From positions 1 through 64,000 of the forward strand of contig SUYG01000046.1 in the NCBI GenBank assembly GCA_015060555.1: 64,000 bases of DNA. The letters are read 5' to 3'. The translations under genes were made by a program, and so were the position numbers. This DNA comes from Physcousia sp015060555. GTDB taxonomy: Bacteria; Bacteroidota; Bacteroidia; Bacteroidales; Bacteroidaceae. The notes below the pieces were generated by a model. The model made no database searches, was not told the DNA's origin, and saw only the letters and a list, made by a program, of their open reading frames with translations. Below, one piece after another: positions 52,419 through 60,550 of this stretch (position 1 is its first letter; the number at the start of each line of letters is the position of its first letter).

Positions 52419-52820
52419 ATGTCCATCTTCAGTAAAATTGCCGCTGGCGAGATACCCAGCTACTGCTGCGCCAGCAACGAGGAGTTCTATGCCTTCCTCG
52501 ACATCAACCCCCTGGTGAAGGGTCACACCCTCGTCATCCCTCGTCGTGAAGTCGATTACATCTTCGACCTCACCGACGAAGAGCTCGGCCGCCTGCACAT
52601 CTTTGCCGCCCACGTCGCCCGTGCCATCAAGGCCGTCATCCCCTGCGTCAAGGTCGGCCAGGCCGTCCTCGGCCTCGAAGTGCCCCACGCTCACATCCAC
52701 CTCATCCCCATGCAGAGCGAGAAAGACATGCTCTTCTCCAATCCCAAGCTCCAGCTCCCCGCTGACGAGATGCAAGCCGTCGCCGACGCCATCCGCGCCG
52801 AGTTCGACAAGCAAGCCTAA
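52419..52820 (+). CDS. HIT family nucleotide-binding protein
   Basis: 133 residues of the histidine-triad hydrolase/transferase family. The triad is HAHIHLIP (H90, H92, H94), with H92 as the expected nucleophile; the N-terminal SIFSKIAAGEIPSYCC and GHTLVIPRREVDYIFDL are family hallmarks of the Hint/FHIT-like branch that hydrolyses AMP-lysine or dinucleotides. ATG 52419 gives the standard start. The last four bases overlap the converging dprA gene. Confidence 0.92.
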   Translation: MSIFSKIAAGEIPSYCCASNEEFYAFLDINPLVKGHTLVIPRREVDYIFDLTDEELGRLHIFAAHVARAIKAVIPCVKVGQAVLGLEVPHAHIHLIPMQSEKDMLFSNPKLQLPADEMQAVADAIRAEFDKQA

Positions 52821-53953
52821 GCCCGAATCATCAAGTGGCATCTGCCACCCGGCAATAACTTTATCACGCCCTTCAGCTCCAAAGAGAGCATGAGGGGCGT
52901 GAGTTTGTGGATGGCTATATTCAGCGCTGCAGCCAAATCGGCAGTCGTCAACTCGCCGTCAGATGACGCCAGAGCATCTATTGCAGCCTGTTCCTCGGAA
53001 CTTAGTTCTAAGAACAGCGTCTTCTGTCCAGCCTCCTCAGTGCCTGCACCTTTCTCTTCCTGCTGCCATCCCATGTCCTTCAATAGGTCTGTGGCTGCCG
53101 TCAACAGCGTGGCCGCATTCTTCCGAATGAGCATATTGCATCCCACTGACGTAGTGTCCGTGGGACGTCCTGGGAAGGCGAACACCTCGCGGTGATAGTC
53201 GCCCGCCAAGCGTGCTGTATTTAGTGCGCCACCTTTCACAGGACTCTCCACGACGACGATGGCGTCGGCCATTCCTGCTACGATACGGTTGCGTTGAAGG
53301 AAGTTGAGCCTGTCTATGGCGGTGTGGCTCATGAATTCTGTTGCCAGACCACCTTGCTTGAGCATCTCGATGGCCACGGACCTGTGTGTGCGAGGGTAGA
53401 TCTCGTCCATTCCATGTGCCAGCACGCCCACTGTTGGCAACCCCTTCGCGAGCGCCGCGCGGTGAGCGGCGACATCAATGCCGTAGGCTAAGCCGCTTAC
53501 AATCAGAGTTCCTGGACACTGTGCCGCCAGTTCTTTCACCAGTCCCTCACACAACTCGCGTCCCCGTTCGGTGCAGCGGCGTGTGCCGACGATGCTGACG
53601 ATGTGTTCGGCGTTCAGTTCCATATTTCCCAACGTGTAAATCACCAGAGGTGCGTCCTCGCATTGCGCCAATCGTGTAGGATAATTCTCTTGGTCCTGTA
53701 TGCAGAGGATGCGGATGTGATGGTTGTGGGCATAGGCGACTTCATCCTCGCAACGCGGCAGCAAGGCATCCATCGCAGACAGCGCATCGGCGAAGTGCTC
53801 GGAGAAATGTTCGAACATACGTCCTAGATCACGGCGGTTTTCATACACCGCTGTTGCGCTGCCCAACTCATTCAGCAGTGTCCTTTGGTGCTTGGATTGC
53901 TGGCGCAATGCCATCGTCAGCGCCATTGTGTATAGTAGTTCTTGATCGCTCAT
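52817..53953 (-). CDS. dprA: DNA-processing protein DprA
   Basis: A cytosolic Rossmann-fold protein that binds incoming single-stranded DNA and loads RecA during natural transformation. Landmarks: YPTRLAQCEDAPLVIYTLGN, VGTRRCTERG, IVSGLAYGIDVAAHRAAL, GVLAHGMDEIYPRTHR, FLQRNRIVAGMADAIVVVES, GGALNTARLA, FAFPGRPTDTTSVGCNMLIR. The C-terminal 70 residues are a winged-helix-like DprA tail. 378 residues. Its start overlaps the DUF2851 stop by four bases. Confidence 0.95.
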   Translation of the reverse strand: MSDQELLYTMALTMALRQQSKHQRTLLNELGSATAVYENRRDLGRMFEHFSEHFADALSAMDALLPRCEDEVAYAHNHHIRILCIQDQENYPTRLAQCEDAPLVIYTLGNMELNAEHIVSIVGTRRCTERGRELCEGLVKELAAQCPGTLIVSGLAYGIDVAAHRAALAKGLPTVGVLAHGMDEIYPRTHRSVAIEMLKQGGLATEFMSHTAIDRLNFLQRNRIVAGMADAIVVVESPVKGGALNTARLAGDYHREVFAFPGRPTDTTSVGCNMLIRKNAATLLTAATDLLKDMGWQQEEKGAGTEEAGQKTLFLELSSEEQAAIDALASSDGELTTADLAAALNIAIHKLTPLMLSLELKGVIKLLPGGRCHLMIRA

Positions 53954-55248
53954 TTTTCACTCTTCAAATATTCATATCCAAATCTACAACGCAAGCAGTC
54001 GTGACGGTCGCAGTACTCTCGTTTCAGTTGTATGAGCGCCTGACTGTCAGCAGCCGTGCTTACGGTGAGTCCGCACTGCTGCCATTGCCTGATGATGAAG
54101 TTCTGTTCGGGCTTCAGTTGTTCCAACAGCGTTACGGCTCGCTCCTGTTCCTCTTCGTCATTGTGTGCTTGCCCGTGGGCGAAAAGGATGGGGCAGACGG
54201 TGTTGATGATGAGTAGGTCGCGACTGGCGGCAGACAGACGTTTTTCGCTCTGCGTTGATGGCATCCCAAACAGATAGTGTTCCTGCCAGTATGGCGTTGT
54301 GCTGGTCTCGAAGGCATCGTGCAGCTCCTCGCGTGTGGTGGCGTGGAGCAGGGTTGAGAGGCCTGCTGTGCCGCGGTGGTAGAGTTGTGCCAGTTGCACC
54401 AGTCGCAGATGTGGGAAGTTCTGTGGTCGCAGCCGCAGATAGCGCCATCCCGCCCGCGTGGGTTCGTCCAGCTGGAACTTGTGTTGCAAATAGCTGTATT
54501 CCTTGCGCAGGCGAAGCAGGTAGTCGTCCGTCTCGGCGGCGACCTGTGCCGACGGCGGAATTGCCTCATGCTCCAGCAATCCAGCAGTGCCAAGGAACAA
54601 GGACTCCATCTGGAAGGCGTCATCGCGATGCTTGGCGGCGGCGTAAAGCGGGAACTTTCGTGCCCATCTCTCGAAGGCATCGCCGTTGATGCCGAAACCA
54701 AAGTTGCGTGCCAGCGTGATGAACAGCGTCCGCTCCCAGTCGCCCTCCACGGCCTTCATTCGTGCCAGACAGCGCTCGGAGCGCTCTTGTAGTCGTTCGG
54801 CCAACAGCGCCGACATCCATGAGTGCACCGTCAGCTTTTGCAACTGAGGTACAATGCGCCAGCAGCGTGGGTAGTCGTCCGTTTGGCAGAGCTGAGCGTA
54901 GTTCTCACGAACGCTGTCGGGGATAGGCAGCTGCAGTTGTGGCAGCATCTTGCCGTCGGCGGTGACGACTTCGTTGTCTGCGACCTCCACCACGTGTAGG
55001 ATGACATTGTTATAGGCATCGTCATCGGTGTGGCCGTGTCGCTGCCAGTCTGAGGAGCGCAGGTGAATCTCGATATTGCCCACCCATAACGTTCCTCCAA
55101 TGCGCACTTTCGCGTTGAAGAAATCGGGACCGGCATTGTTGTTGAGCAGCCCTGGGTCGATGACTTCCAGAGTCTCTCCCCCTGTAGTGTGTAGCTGCTT
55201 CAGTGGGAATATTCGGTGTTTCCAGACGTAGTGCAGTAGGGCTTCCAT
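53950..55248 (-). CDS. DUF2851 family protein
   Basis: A 432-residue cytosolic protein widespread in Bacteroidota with no known function. The N-terminus EALLHYVWKHRIFPLKQLHT, then NNAGPDFFNAKVRIGGTLWVGNIEIHL and DDAYNNVILHVVE, is the family signature; the GPDFxxAxIxxxxxxWxGxIExH pattern has been compared with nuclease-like active sites, which is recall and not shown here. It is translationally coupled to dprA (4-base overlap), which suggests a DNA-related role. Confidence 0.9.
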   Translation of the reverse strand: MEALLHYVWKHRIFPLKQLHTTGGETLEVIDPGLLNNNAGPDFFNAKVRIGGTLWVGNIEIHLRSSDWQRHGHTDDDAYNNVILHVVEVADNEVVTADGKMLPQLQLPIPDSVRENYAQLCQTDDYPRCWRIVPQLQKLTVHSWMSALLAERLQERSERCLARMKAVEGDWERTLFITLARNFGFGINGDAFERWARKFPLYAAAKHRDDAFQMESLFLGTAGLLEHEAIPPSAQVAAETDDYLLRLRKEYSYLQHKFQLDEPTRAGWRYLRLRPQNFPHLRLVQLAQLYHRGTAGLSTLLHATTREELHDAFETSTTPYWQEHYLFGMPSTQSEKRLSAASRDLLIINTVCPILFAHGQAHNDEEEQERAVTLLEQLKPEQNFIIRQWQQCGLTVSTAADSQALIQLKREYCDRHDCLRCRFGYEYLKSEK

Positions 55249-55271
55249 GGGTTGTCTTGATGTTCAACAGT

Positions 55272-55333
55272 GCAAAAGTAGTATAAAAATCTGAAATGAC
55301 CGCGTGAGTTTCGGATTTTTATACTACTTTTGC
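55272..55333. promoter_or_regulatory. mirror-image divergent promoters of the DUF2851-dprA pair and dapB
   Basis: The minus-strand -7 box TACTTTTG (55280-55273) and plus-strand -7 box TACTTTTG (55325-55332) lie at the two ends of a perfect 20-base inverted repeat (55272-55291 with 55314-55333; arm GATTTTTATACTACTTTTGC read outward). One mismatch further in, GAAA/TTTC continues the symmetry. The arms are separated by 22 bases. Confidence 0.75.
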
Positions 55334-55355
55334 GCCGTGATTTTATGAAACGACT

Positions 55356-56072
55356 ATGAAAATTGCATTGATAGGCTACGGCAAAATGGGCCGTATGATA
55401 GAACAGATTGCACTGGAGCGCGGCCACGACATCGTGTGCCGCATCGACATCGACAACCCTCAGGACTTCGAGAGCGAGGCGTTTCGCAGCGCTGACGTGG
55501 CGATAGAGTTCACGGCTCCCACGGTGGCCTACGGCAACGTGCAGAAGGCGTTTGCAGCGGGCGTGAAGGTGGTGTCGGGCAGCACGGGGTGGTTTGCACA
55601 GCATGAAGCTGAGGTGCGCCGACAGTGTGAGGCGGAGGGCAAGACGCTGTTCTGGGCCTCGAACTTCTCGGTGGGCGTGGCCATCTTCGGCGCCGTGAAC
55701 CGCTACCTGGCGCGCATCATGAACCAGTTCCCACAGTATGACGTGGAGATGGAGGAGACACACCATGTGCATAAGCTGGACCACCCGAGCGGCACGGCCA
55801 TCACGCTGGCAGAGGATATCGTCAGCGAACTGGACCGTAAGGAGGCGTGGGCCGAGGATACGACAGATCCGAAGCTGCTGCGCATCGACAACATCCGACG
55901 GGGTGAGGTGCCGGGGATTCACACGGTGCGCTACGACAGCGAGGCGGATCTGATAACAATCACGCATGATGCGCACTCGCGCAAGGGCTTTGCACTGGGG
56001 GCGGTGCTGGCGGCGGAATATACGGCCGGGCACAGCGGACTGCTGAGCATGGGGGATTTGTTCCACTTCTAA
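55356..56072 (+). CDS. dapB: 4-hydroxy-tetrahydrodipicolinate reductase DapB
   Basis: The NAD(P)H-dependent reductase of the lysine/diaminopimelate pathway. The dinucleotide loop is GYGKMG (7-12), followed by EFTAP. The catalytic region is ETHHVHKLDHPSGTA with H136, H137 and K140. The C-terminal GFALGAVLAAEY fits. 238 residues, slightly shorter than the E. coli enzyme, as is common in Bacteroidota. Confidence 0.96.
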   Translation: MKIALIGYGKMGRMIEQIALERGHDIVCRIDIDNPQDFESEAFRSADVAIEFTAPTVAYGNVQKAFAAGVKVVSGSTGWFAQHEAEVRRQCEAEGKTLFWASNFSVGVAIFGAVNRYLARIMNQFPQYDVEMEETHHVHKLDHPSGTAITLAEDIVSELDRKEAWAEDTTDPKLLRIDNIRRGEVPGIHTVRYDSEADLITITHDAHSRKGFALGAVLAAEYTAGHSGLLSMGDLFHF

Positions 56073-56074
56073 AA

Positions 56075-56158
56075 AAAGCCCCCGAGCCCTCTAAAGGGGA
56101 GCGTAGGAAGCCCCTCTCTAACTCCCCCCGTGGGGGGGAGGACTGGGGAGCGTAGGGA
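56075..56158. repeat. GC-rich palindromic repeat after dapB
   Basis: GCCCCCGAGCCCTCTAAAGG (56081-56100) followed by GGAGCGTAGG, then AAGCCCCTCTCTAACTCCC and a G-rich return arm. Similar units occur at 57724, 58553, 60298 and 62489. Confidence 0.8.
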
Positions 56159-56159
56159 G

Positions 56160-56283
56160 GGAAGAGGGAAAAGTGAAGAGGGAAAAGTGAAAAGTGAAAA
56201 ATGACGAGTGACGAATAAGAAAATGAAAAGTGAAAAATGAAAAATGACGAGTGACGAATAAGAAAATGAAAAGTGAAAAATGA
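56160..56283. repeat. direct repeat of GTGAAAAATGACGAGTGACG units before lepB
   Basis: Runs of GGGAAAAGTGAA and AGTGAAAAATGA precede a unit of about 50 bases (GACGAGTGACGAATAAG core) present twice. The lepB ATG at 56280 is the last ATG of this repeat run. Confidence 0.85.
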
Positions 56284-57725
56284 AAGAGTTGGATAAGAAA
56301 AAGATTACGTGGGTGGACTGGGTGAAGATGGGGGTCGTAGTGGGCCTTTACATCTGGTTCCTGGCATGGGTGGATGCCTGGTGGGGACTGATTGTGGTGC
56401 CCTTCATCTTCGACATCTACATCACGAAGCGGATTCCGTGGACGTGGTGGAAGGAGCTGGAGAATCCGGTGACGCGCACCATCATGTCGTGGGTGGATGC
56501 CATCGTGTTCGCCCTGGTGGCGGTGTATTTCGTGAACATCTACTTCTTCCAGAACTACACGATACCGTCGTCGTCGCTGGAGAAGAGTTTGCTGGTGGGC
56601 GACTACCTCTTCGTGTCGAAGATGAGCTACGGCCCGCGCGTGCCGCAGACGCCGCTGTCGCTGCCGCTGGTGCAGCATACGCTGCCGGGTGGCGCGAAGA
56701 GCTACAGCGAGCTGATACAATGGGACTACAAGCGGGTGTCGCCGAAGCCGGTGGGGCTGAACGACATCGTGGTGTTCAACTACCCGTCGGGCGACACGGT
56801 GGTGGCGAACCCGGCCTACCAGGCCATGGACTTCTACGGGCTGTGCATGGGCTACGGCCAGCAGATCATCGCGCAGAACCAGCAGCTGCCTGACATCCAC
56901 TCGCTGACGCCGATGGAGCAGCGCCGCCTGCTGAACTTCTACCGCGCCGTGGGACGCCAGTATATCACGGAGAACGCCGCGGAGTTCGGCGAGGTGATGG
57001 CACGCCCCGTGGACAGGCGCGAGAACTACGTGAAGCGCTGCGTGGGGCTGCCGGGGCAGACGCTGCAGATTATTGACCGCATCATCTACCTGGACGGCGA
57101 ACCGAACAAGGAGCCGGAGAATGTGCAGTATAACTACCACGTGGTGCTGCGCGACGGCCGCCGCGACCTGCCGGAGCAGGTGGCGCATGACCTGCGGCTG
57201 AGCAGCGAGGATCTGGTGGCTCTGCACCAGACGGGCGTGATGCCGCTGACGGCGGCGACACGCGAGCGGCTGCTGGAGATGACGGACCTGGTGGAGCGCA
57301 TCGATGTAGATACGACAGGGGGCTACGGCGACCTGTACCCGCTGAACGCGGTGACGGGATGGACGCGCGACAACTACGGTCCCATCTGGATTCCGAAGAA
57401 GGGCGCGAGCATCAAGCTGTCCATAGATAATATCGCGGTGTATGAGCGCCCGATAGCGGTGTATGAGGGTAACAAGCTGGAGGTGCGCGACGACGGCACG
57501 ATTCTCATCAACGACAGCGTGGCGACGAGCTACACGTTTAAGATGGACTACTACTGGATGCAGGGCGACAACCGCCACAACAGCGCCGACAGCCGCTACT
57601 GGGGTTTCGTGCCGGAGGATCATATCGTGGGCAAGCCTATCATGATATGGCTGTCCATCGACAAGGACCGCGGGTGGTTCGACGGACATATCCGCTGGAG
57701 CAGGCTGTTCAGGTGGGTGGAATAG
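56280..57725 (+). CDS. lepB: signal peptidase I
   Basis: The inner-membrane protease removes signal peptides of Sec and Tat exported proteins. Hydrophobic helices lie at about 13-45 and 68-90, followed by the catalytic SSSLEKSLLVGDYLFV (S99) and K252 in ENYVKRCVGLPGQ. The C-terminal GDNRHNSADSRYWGFVPEDHIVG box is intact. At 481 residues it is longer than the 320-residue E. coli enzyme because of two insertions (about 130-245 and 275-400), as in other Bacteroidota. The start lies within repeat DNA. Confidence 0.93.
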   Translation: MKELDKKKITWVDWVKMGVVVGLYIWFLAWVDAWWGLIVVPFIFDIYITKRIPWTWWKELENPVTRTIMSWVDAIVFALVAVYFVNIYFFQNYTIPSSSLEKSLLVGDYLFVSKMSYGPRVPQTPLSLPLVQHTLPGGAKSYSELIQWDYKRVSPKPVGLNDIVVFNYPSGDTVVANPAYQAMDFYGLCMGYGQQIIAQNQQLPDIHSLTPMEQRRLLNFYRAVGRQYITENAAEFGEVMARPVDRRENYVKRCVGLPGQTLQIIDRIIYLDGEPNKEPENVQYNYHVVLRDGRRDLPEQVAHDLRLSSEDLVALHQTGVMPLTAATRERLLEMTDLVERIDVDTTGGYGDLYPLNAVTGWTRDNYGPIWIPKKGASIKLSIDNIAVYERPIAVYEGNKLEVRDDGTILINDSVATSYTFKMDYYWMQGDNRHNSADSRYWGFVPEDHIVGKPIMIWLSIDKDRGWFDGHIRWSRLFRWVE

Positions 57726-57860
57726 CCCCCTGAAGGGGAGCGTAGGGAGTGAAAAGTGAAAGAGTGAAAAGTGAAAAATAATAATGACGAGTGAAGAATG
57801 ATGAATGACGAATGGTCAGCAAAGCTGAACATTGAACTTTGAACATTGAACATTTCATAC
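57724..57860. repeat. palindrome plus GTGAAAAGTGAAAGA tandem units after lepB
   Basis: CCCCCTGAAGGGGAGCGTAG begins at the lepB stop and continues with AGTGAAAAGTGAAAGAG and ATAATAATGACGAGTGA units. About 65 bases are shared with 58565-58640. It ends in TTGAAC/ATTGAACATT units. Confidence 0.85.
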
Positions 57861-57893
57861 TGAATATATAAAATAGTAAATAGTAATTGAGAG

Positions 57894-58553
57894 GTGGTTA
57901 AGATAGAAGAATCGTGGGGTAGGGTGCTGGCGGCGGAGTTCGAGATGCCGTACTTCGTAGCGCTGGCGCAGTTCGTGCGGCAGGAGTATGCCGCAGGGCC
58001 TTGCTACCCGCCGGGCTCCAAGATCTTCAACGCCTTCAACACGACGCCCTTCGAGAGGGTGAAGGTGGTGATCCTGGGCCAAGACCCTTATCACGAGCCG
58101 GGACAGGCCATGGGGCTGTCGTTCTCGGTGCCGGAGGGTGTGGCGCTGCCGCCGTCGCTGCGCAACATCTACGCGGAGATACAGCAGGAGCTGGGCAAGG
58201 TGCCACCGGCATCGGGCGACCTGACGCGCTGGGCAGCGCAGGGGGTGTTGCTGCTGAACGCGACGCTGACGGTGCGCCGCGGACAGGCGGGCTCGCATCA
58301 GGGCCATGGCTGGGAGACGTTCACGGATGCTGCCATACGTGCTCTGGCGCAGCAGCGCGAGCATCTGGTGTTCCTGCTCTGGGGCTCCTATGCGGCGAAA
58401 AAGGCCCAGTTCATCAACGCACAACGCCACTTAGTGCTGACATCGGCGCATCCCTCGCCGCTGTCTGCCTACCGCGGCTTCTTCGGCAACCATCACTTCC
58501 AGCTCTGCAACGACTACCTCGTCCGCAACGGACAAAGTCCGATTGCTTGGTGA
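57894..58553 (+). CDS. ung: uracil-DNA glycosylase, family 1
   Basis: It removes uracil from DNA in base-excision repair. Motifs: GQDPYHEPGQAMGLSFSVP with catalytic D64, LLLNATLTVRRGQAGSH, and HPSPLSAYRGFFG near the C-terminus with the catalytic His. 219 residues. The start is a GTG at 57894, chosen because VKIEESWGRVLAAEFE matches the usual N-terminus of this family; there is no ATG before residue 18. Confidence 0.95.
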   Translation: MVKIEESWGRVLAAEFEMPYFVALAQFVRQEYAAGPCYPPGSKIFNAFNTTPFERVKVVILGQDPYHEPGQAMGLSFSVPEGVALPPSLRNIYAEIQQELGKVPPASGDLTRWAAQGVLLLNATLTVRRGQAGSHQGHGWETFTDAAIRALAQQREHLVFLLWGSYAAKKAQFINAQRHLVLTSAHPSPLSAYRGFFGNHHFQLCNDYLVRNGQSPIAW

Positions 58554-58680
58554 AGCCCCCGAGCCCCCTAAAGGGGAGCGTAAGGGGAGTGAAAAGTGAA
58601 AGAGTGAAAAGTGAAAAATAATAATGACGAGTGACGAATGACGAATAAGAAAGTGAAAAATAATAATGACGAGCGAAGCG
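58553..58680. repeat. palindrome plus GTGAAAAGTGAAAGA tandem units after ung
   Basis: GCCCCCGAGCCCCCTAAAGG then GGAGCGTAAGG, then the same GTGAAA and AATAATAATGACGAGTGA units as after lepB, partly doubled. Confidence 0.85.
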
Positions 58681-58700
58681 ATAACTCCTTAACTTCTTAA

Positions 58701-59360
58701 ATGTCCCAGATTCCCATATTAGAAGTCGGCGGTGTGCTGATTAGCACACAGATTCTGACAGAGCGGTTCTGCTGCGACCTCGACGCTTGCGGCGGCGCAT
58801 GTTGCGTGGAGGGTGACGCGGGGGCACCGGTCACGCTGGATGAAGTCGGCGAGATAGAGGCAGCGCTGGATGCAGCGTGGCCGTATATGTCCGCCACGGC
58901 ACAGAGCGTGGTGGACAAGCGGGGGGTCGCCTACACGGATGTGGAGGGCGACCTGGTCACGAGTATCGTGAACGGCAAGGATTGTGTGTTTACGTTCTAC
59001 GAACAAGTTTCAGGTTCCAAGTTCCAGGCTTCAGGAGCCAACGGCCAAGAGCCAAGAGCTAAGAGCCAAGAGCCAGCAGCCAAAACCTGCTGTCTGTGTG
59101 CGCTGGAGGCGGCCTGCAGAGCGGGGAAGAGTAGGTTTATGAAGCCCATCTCATGCGCGCTCTATCCCATCCGCGAGAAGCGCTTCGGCGGTGGCCTGGT
59201 GGGCCTCAACTACCACCGCTGGTCCATCTGCGAGGGAGCCCGTAAGCGGGGTCAGGAACTGGACATCCCCCTCTACCGCTTCCTGCGTGATCCGCTGATT
59301 CGCCGCTTCGGCGAAGAGTGGTACAAAGAGTTGTGTGAGGTGGCAGCCTTGTTGGGGTGA
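58701..59360 (+). CDS. DUF3109 family protein with 28-codon repeat insertion
   Basis: A cysteine-rich cytosolic protein of the DUF3109 family (CCDLDACGGACCVEGDAGAPV near the start; SCALYPIRE and YHRWSICEGA near the end), suggestive of metal binding. Function unknown. Residues 102-129, encoded by 59004-59087, are made of short repeats (TTCCAGGCTTCAGG and AGAGCCA types) and interrupt the stretch that in the family runs directly from a CVFTFYE-like strand into the CCLCALE cysteine motif. The insertion is exactly 84 bases and keeps the frame. The gene ends one base before the converging DUF3108 gene. Confidence 0.88.
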   Translation: MSQIPILEVGGVLISTQILTERFCCDLDACGGACCVEGDAGAPVTLDEVGEIEAALDAAWPYMSATAQSVVDKRGVAYTDVEGDLVTSIVNGKDCVFTFYEQVSGSKFQASGANGQEPRAKSQEPAAKTCCLCALEAACRAGKSRFMKPISCALYPIREKRFGGGLVGLNYHRWSICEGARKRGQELDIPLYRFLRDPLIRRFGEEWYKELCEVAALLG

Positions 59361-59361
59361 G

Positions 59362-60378
59362 CTATTTCTTGTTCACAATGGAGGTCTGTGGATGGCGGGG
59401 TGGCGTGGCGCCGGAGAGGAAGGCCTTAGCGGTGCCGAAGCGCAGGAACATGTCGAGGCGGACGGGGATGTGGTTGTCGTCGTCGGTGATGTAGAAGGTG
59501 ATGACTTCCTGTTCGCGCTTCTTATCTTTGTTGTATTCCACGAATGAGAAGACGAGGCAGCGGTAGGTGATGTGTGTCCGCTCCATCTTGATTTCTTTCT
59601 TGCCGCGATAGACAAAGACCTCGTCGCTCTCGCGGCTGCCGTGGGCCATCTTGAAGCGGAAGCGCTGGCCCTCGTGCATGTCCTTGGCATCGAAGGAGCG
59701 GGCACGCAGGAGCATGCTGAGCATGTCGTAGTAGCATTCGTCGGCATCGAGCTCTTTCTTGTACTCTACGTCCTTGTAATCGACATAGCGCTGGCGGAGG
59801 TGTGTGCGGCCCTCGGGGTAGGTGTACCACACCTCGTCGATGTTGTGACGCTTGCCTTCGAGGGCACCCTTGCGGTAGTAGAAGGGTACGAGGTCGGGGG
59901 TGATGTAGCTGGTGATGGTGTCGCGCATCATGAAGAAGCGGTCTGTGCGCTTGTTGCCGCGTGTGAGCAGTCGGGCCCGCAGGATGTCCTGGCCGTTGTA
60001 GTGGCCGGCGTCGATGCGGAGGTTGGCGGTGCCGGCCTTCAGCCAGATGAATTTCCAGTTGAAGTAGAGCTGGTAGTCGAGACTCTCGCCGGGCCCAAAG
60101 GCGGTGTTGGGAAGGGGGCACTGGGCGGAGAGGGGAGTGACGAATGAAGAATGAAGAATGAAGAATGACGAATGAAGAATGACGAATGACAAATGACGAA
60201 GGCTGCGATTAAGCGAGAGGAAAGTCAAGCTCGCTTGAACTTTCCCGAGCGTGAGCAGGCTCGACCGAAGGTCAATGATGAGTGAGGAATGACGAAGTCC
60301 CCTCCTCACTCCACCTGTGAGGGGGAGCGTGGTTACCCATGCGAACAGGCGCAGCATGGTGGTTAAGTGGCCCTTCAT
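59362..60378 (-). CDS. DUF3108 domain protein, exported, with repeat-derived N-terminus
   Basis: Residues about 95-320 are the DUF3108 domain (FGPGESLDYQLYFNWKFIWLKAG, GKRHNIDEVWYTYPEG, ADECYYDMLSMLLRAR, FYITDDDNHIPVRLDMFLRFG), a beta-barrel-like envelope domain of unknown role. The first 86 residues are entirely encoded by repeats: a GC-rich palindrome (60298-60350), an 81-base inverted-repeat arm (60198-60278) and GAATGAAGAATGACG units (60139-60197) that supply a hydrophobic signal-like segment LSFVILHSSFFILHSSF ending PLSAQ. ATG 60378 is the only ATG; a TTG at 60192 would give a 276-residue protein starting at that segment. The true start is uncertain. Confidence 0.8.
   Translation of the reverse strand: MKGHLTTMLRLFAWVTTLPLTGGVRRGLRHSSLIIDLRSSLLTLGKVQASLTFLSLNRSLRHLSFVILHSSFFILHSSFVTPLSAQCPLPNTAFGPGESLDYQLYFNWKFIWLKAGTANLRIDAGHYNGQDILRARLLTRGNKRTDRFFMMRDTITSYITPDLVPFYYRKGALEGKRHNIDEVWYTYPEGRTHLRQRYVDYKDVEYKKELDADECYYDMLSMLLRARSFDAKDMHEGQRFRFKMAHGSRESDEVFVYRGKKEIKMERTHITYRCLVFSFVEYNKDKKREQEVITFYITDDDNHIPVRLDMFLRFGTAKAFLSGATPPRHPQTSIVNKK
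60139..60197. repeat. GAATGAAGAATGACG tandem repeat encoding a signal-like segment
   Basis: Seven-base units GAATGAA and GAATGAC alternate across 60 bases. Read on the minus strand in frame they encode the hydrophobic run before the predicted cleavage site of the DUF3108 protein. Confidence 0.85.
60198..60278. repeat. 81-base inverted repeat, left arm
   Basis: Begins GAAGGCTGCGATTAAGCG and ends CGAAGGTCAATGA. It matches the reverse complement of 60461-60541 with three mismatches. It also contains small dyads (CAAGCTCGCTTG). The arm lies inside the DUF3108 reading frame. Confidence 0.9.
60298..60350. repeat. GC-rich palindromic repeat copy (DUF3108 N-terminus)
   Basis: CCCCTCCTCACTCC then a short loop and GTGAGGGGGAG, followed by CGTGGTTACCCATGCGAA. 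The same unit with few changes is at 62489-62540. Confidence 0.85.
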
Positions 60379-60460
60379 TTTTTTTCTTGATTGAGACGTT
60401 TTCGCTATAACGTTATTATGACATTTCGTTATGACGAAAGTTTAATTGATTCTTCATTCT

Positions 60461-60541
60461 TCATTGACCTTCGGTCGAGCCTGCTCACGCTTGGGAAAGT
60501 TCAAGCAAGCTTGACTCTCCTCTCGCTTAATCGCAGCCTTC
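60461..60541. repeat. 81-base inverted repeat, right arm
   Basis: Reverse complement of 60198-60278 with three mismatches; it sits in the gap between the DUF3108 and Ig-like lipoprotein genes, so the pair encloses 182 bases including the DUF3108 ATG. Confidence 0.9.
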
Positions 60542-60550
60542 TTCACTTTA

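Noticed and set aside
56118..57689. Open reading frame of 523 codons on the minus strand
   Set aside because: Antisense to lepB, whose catalytic motifs are intact; the His- and Arg-rich translation is a frame shadow and runs into repeat DNA.
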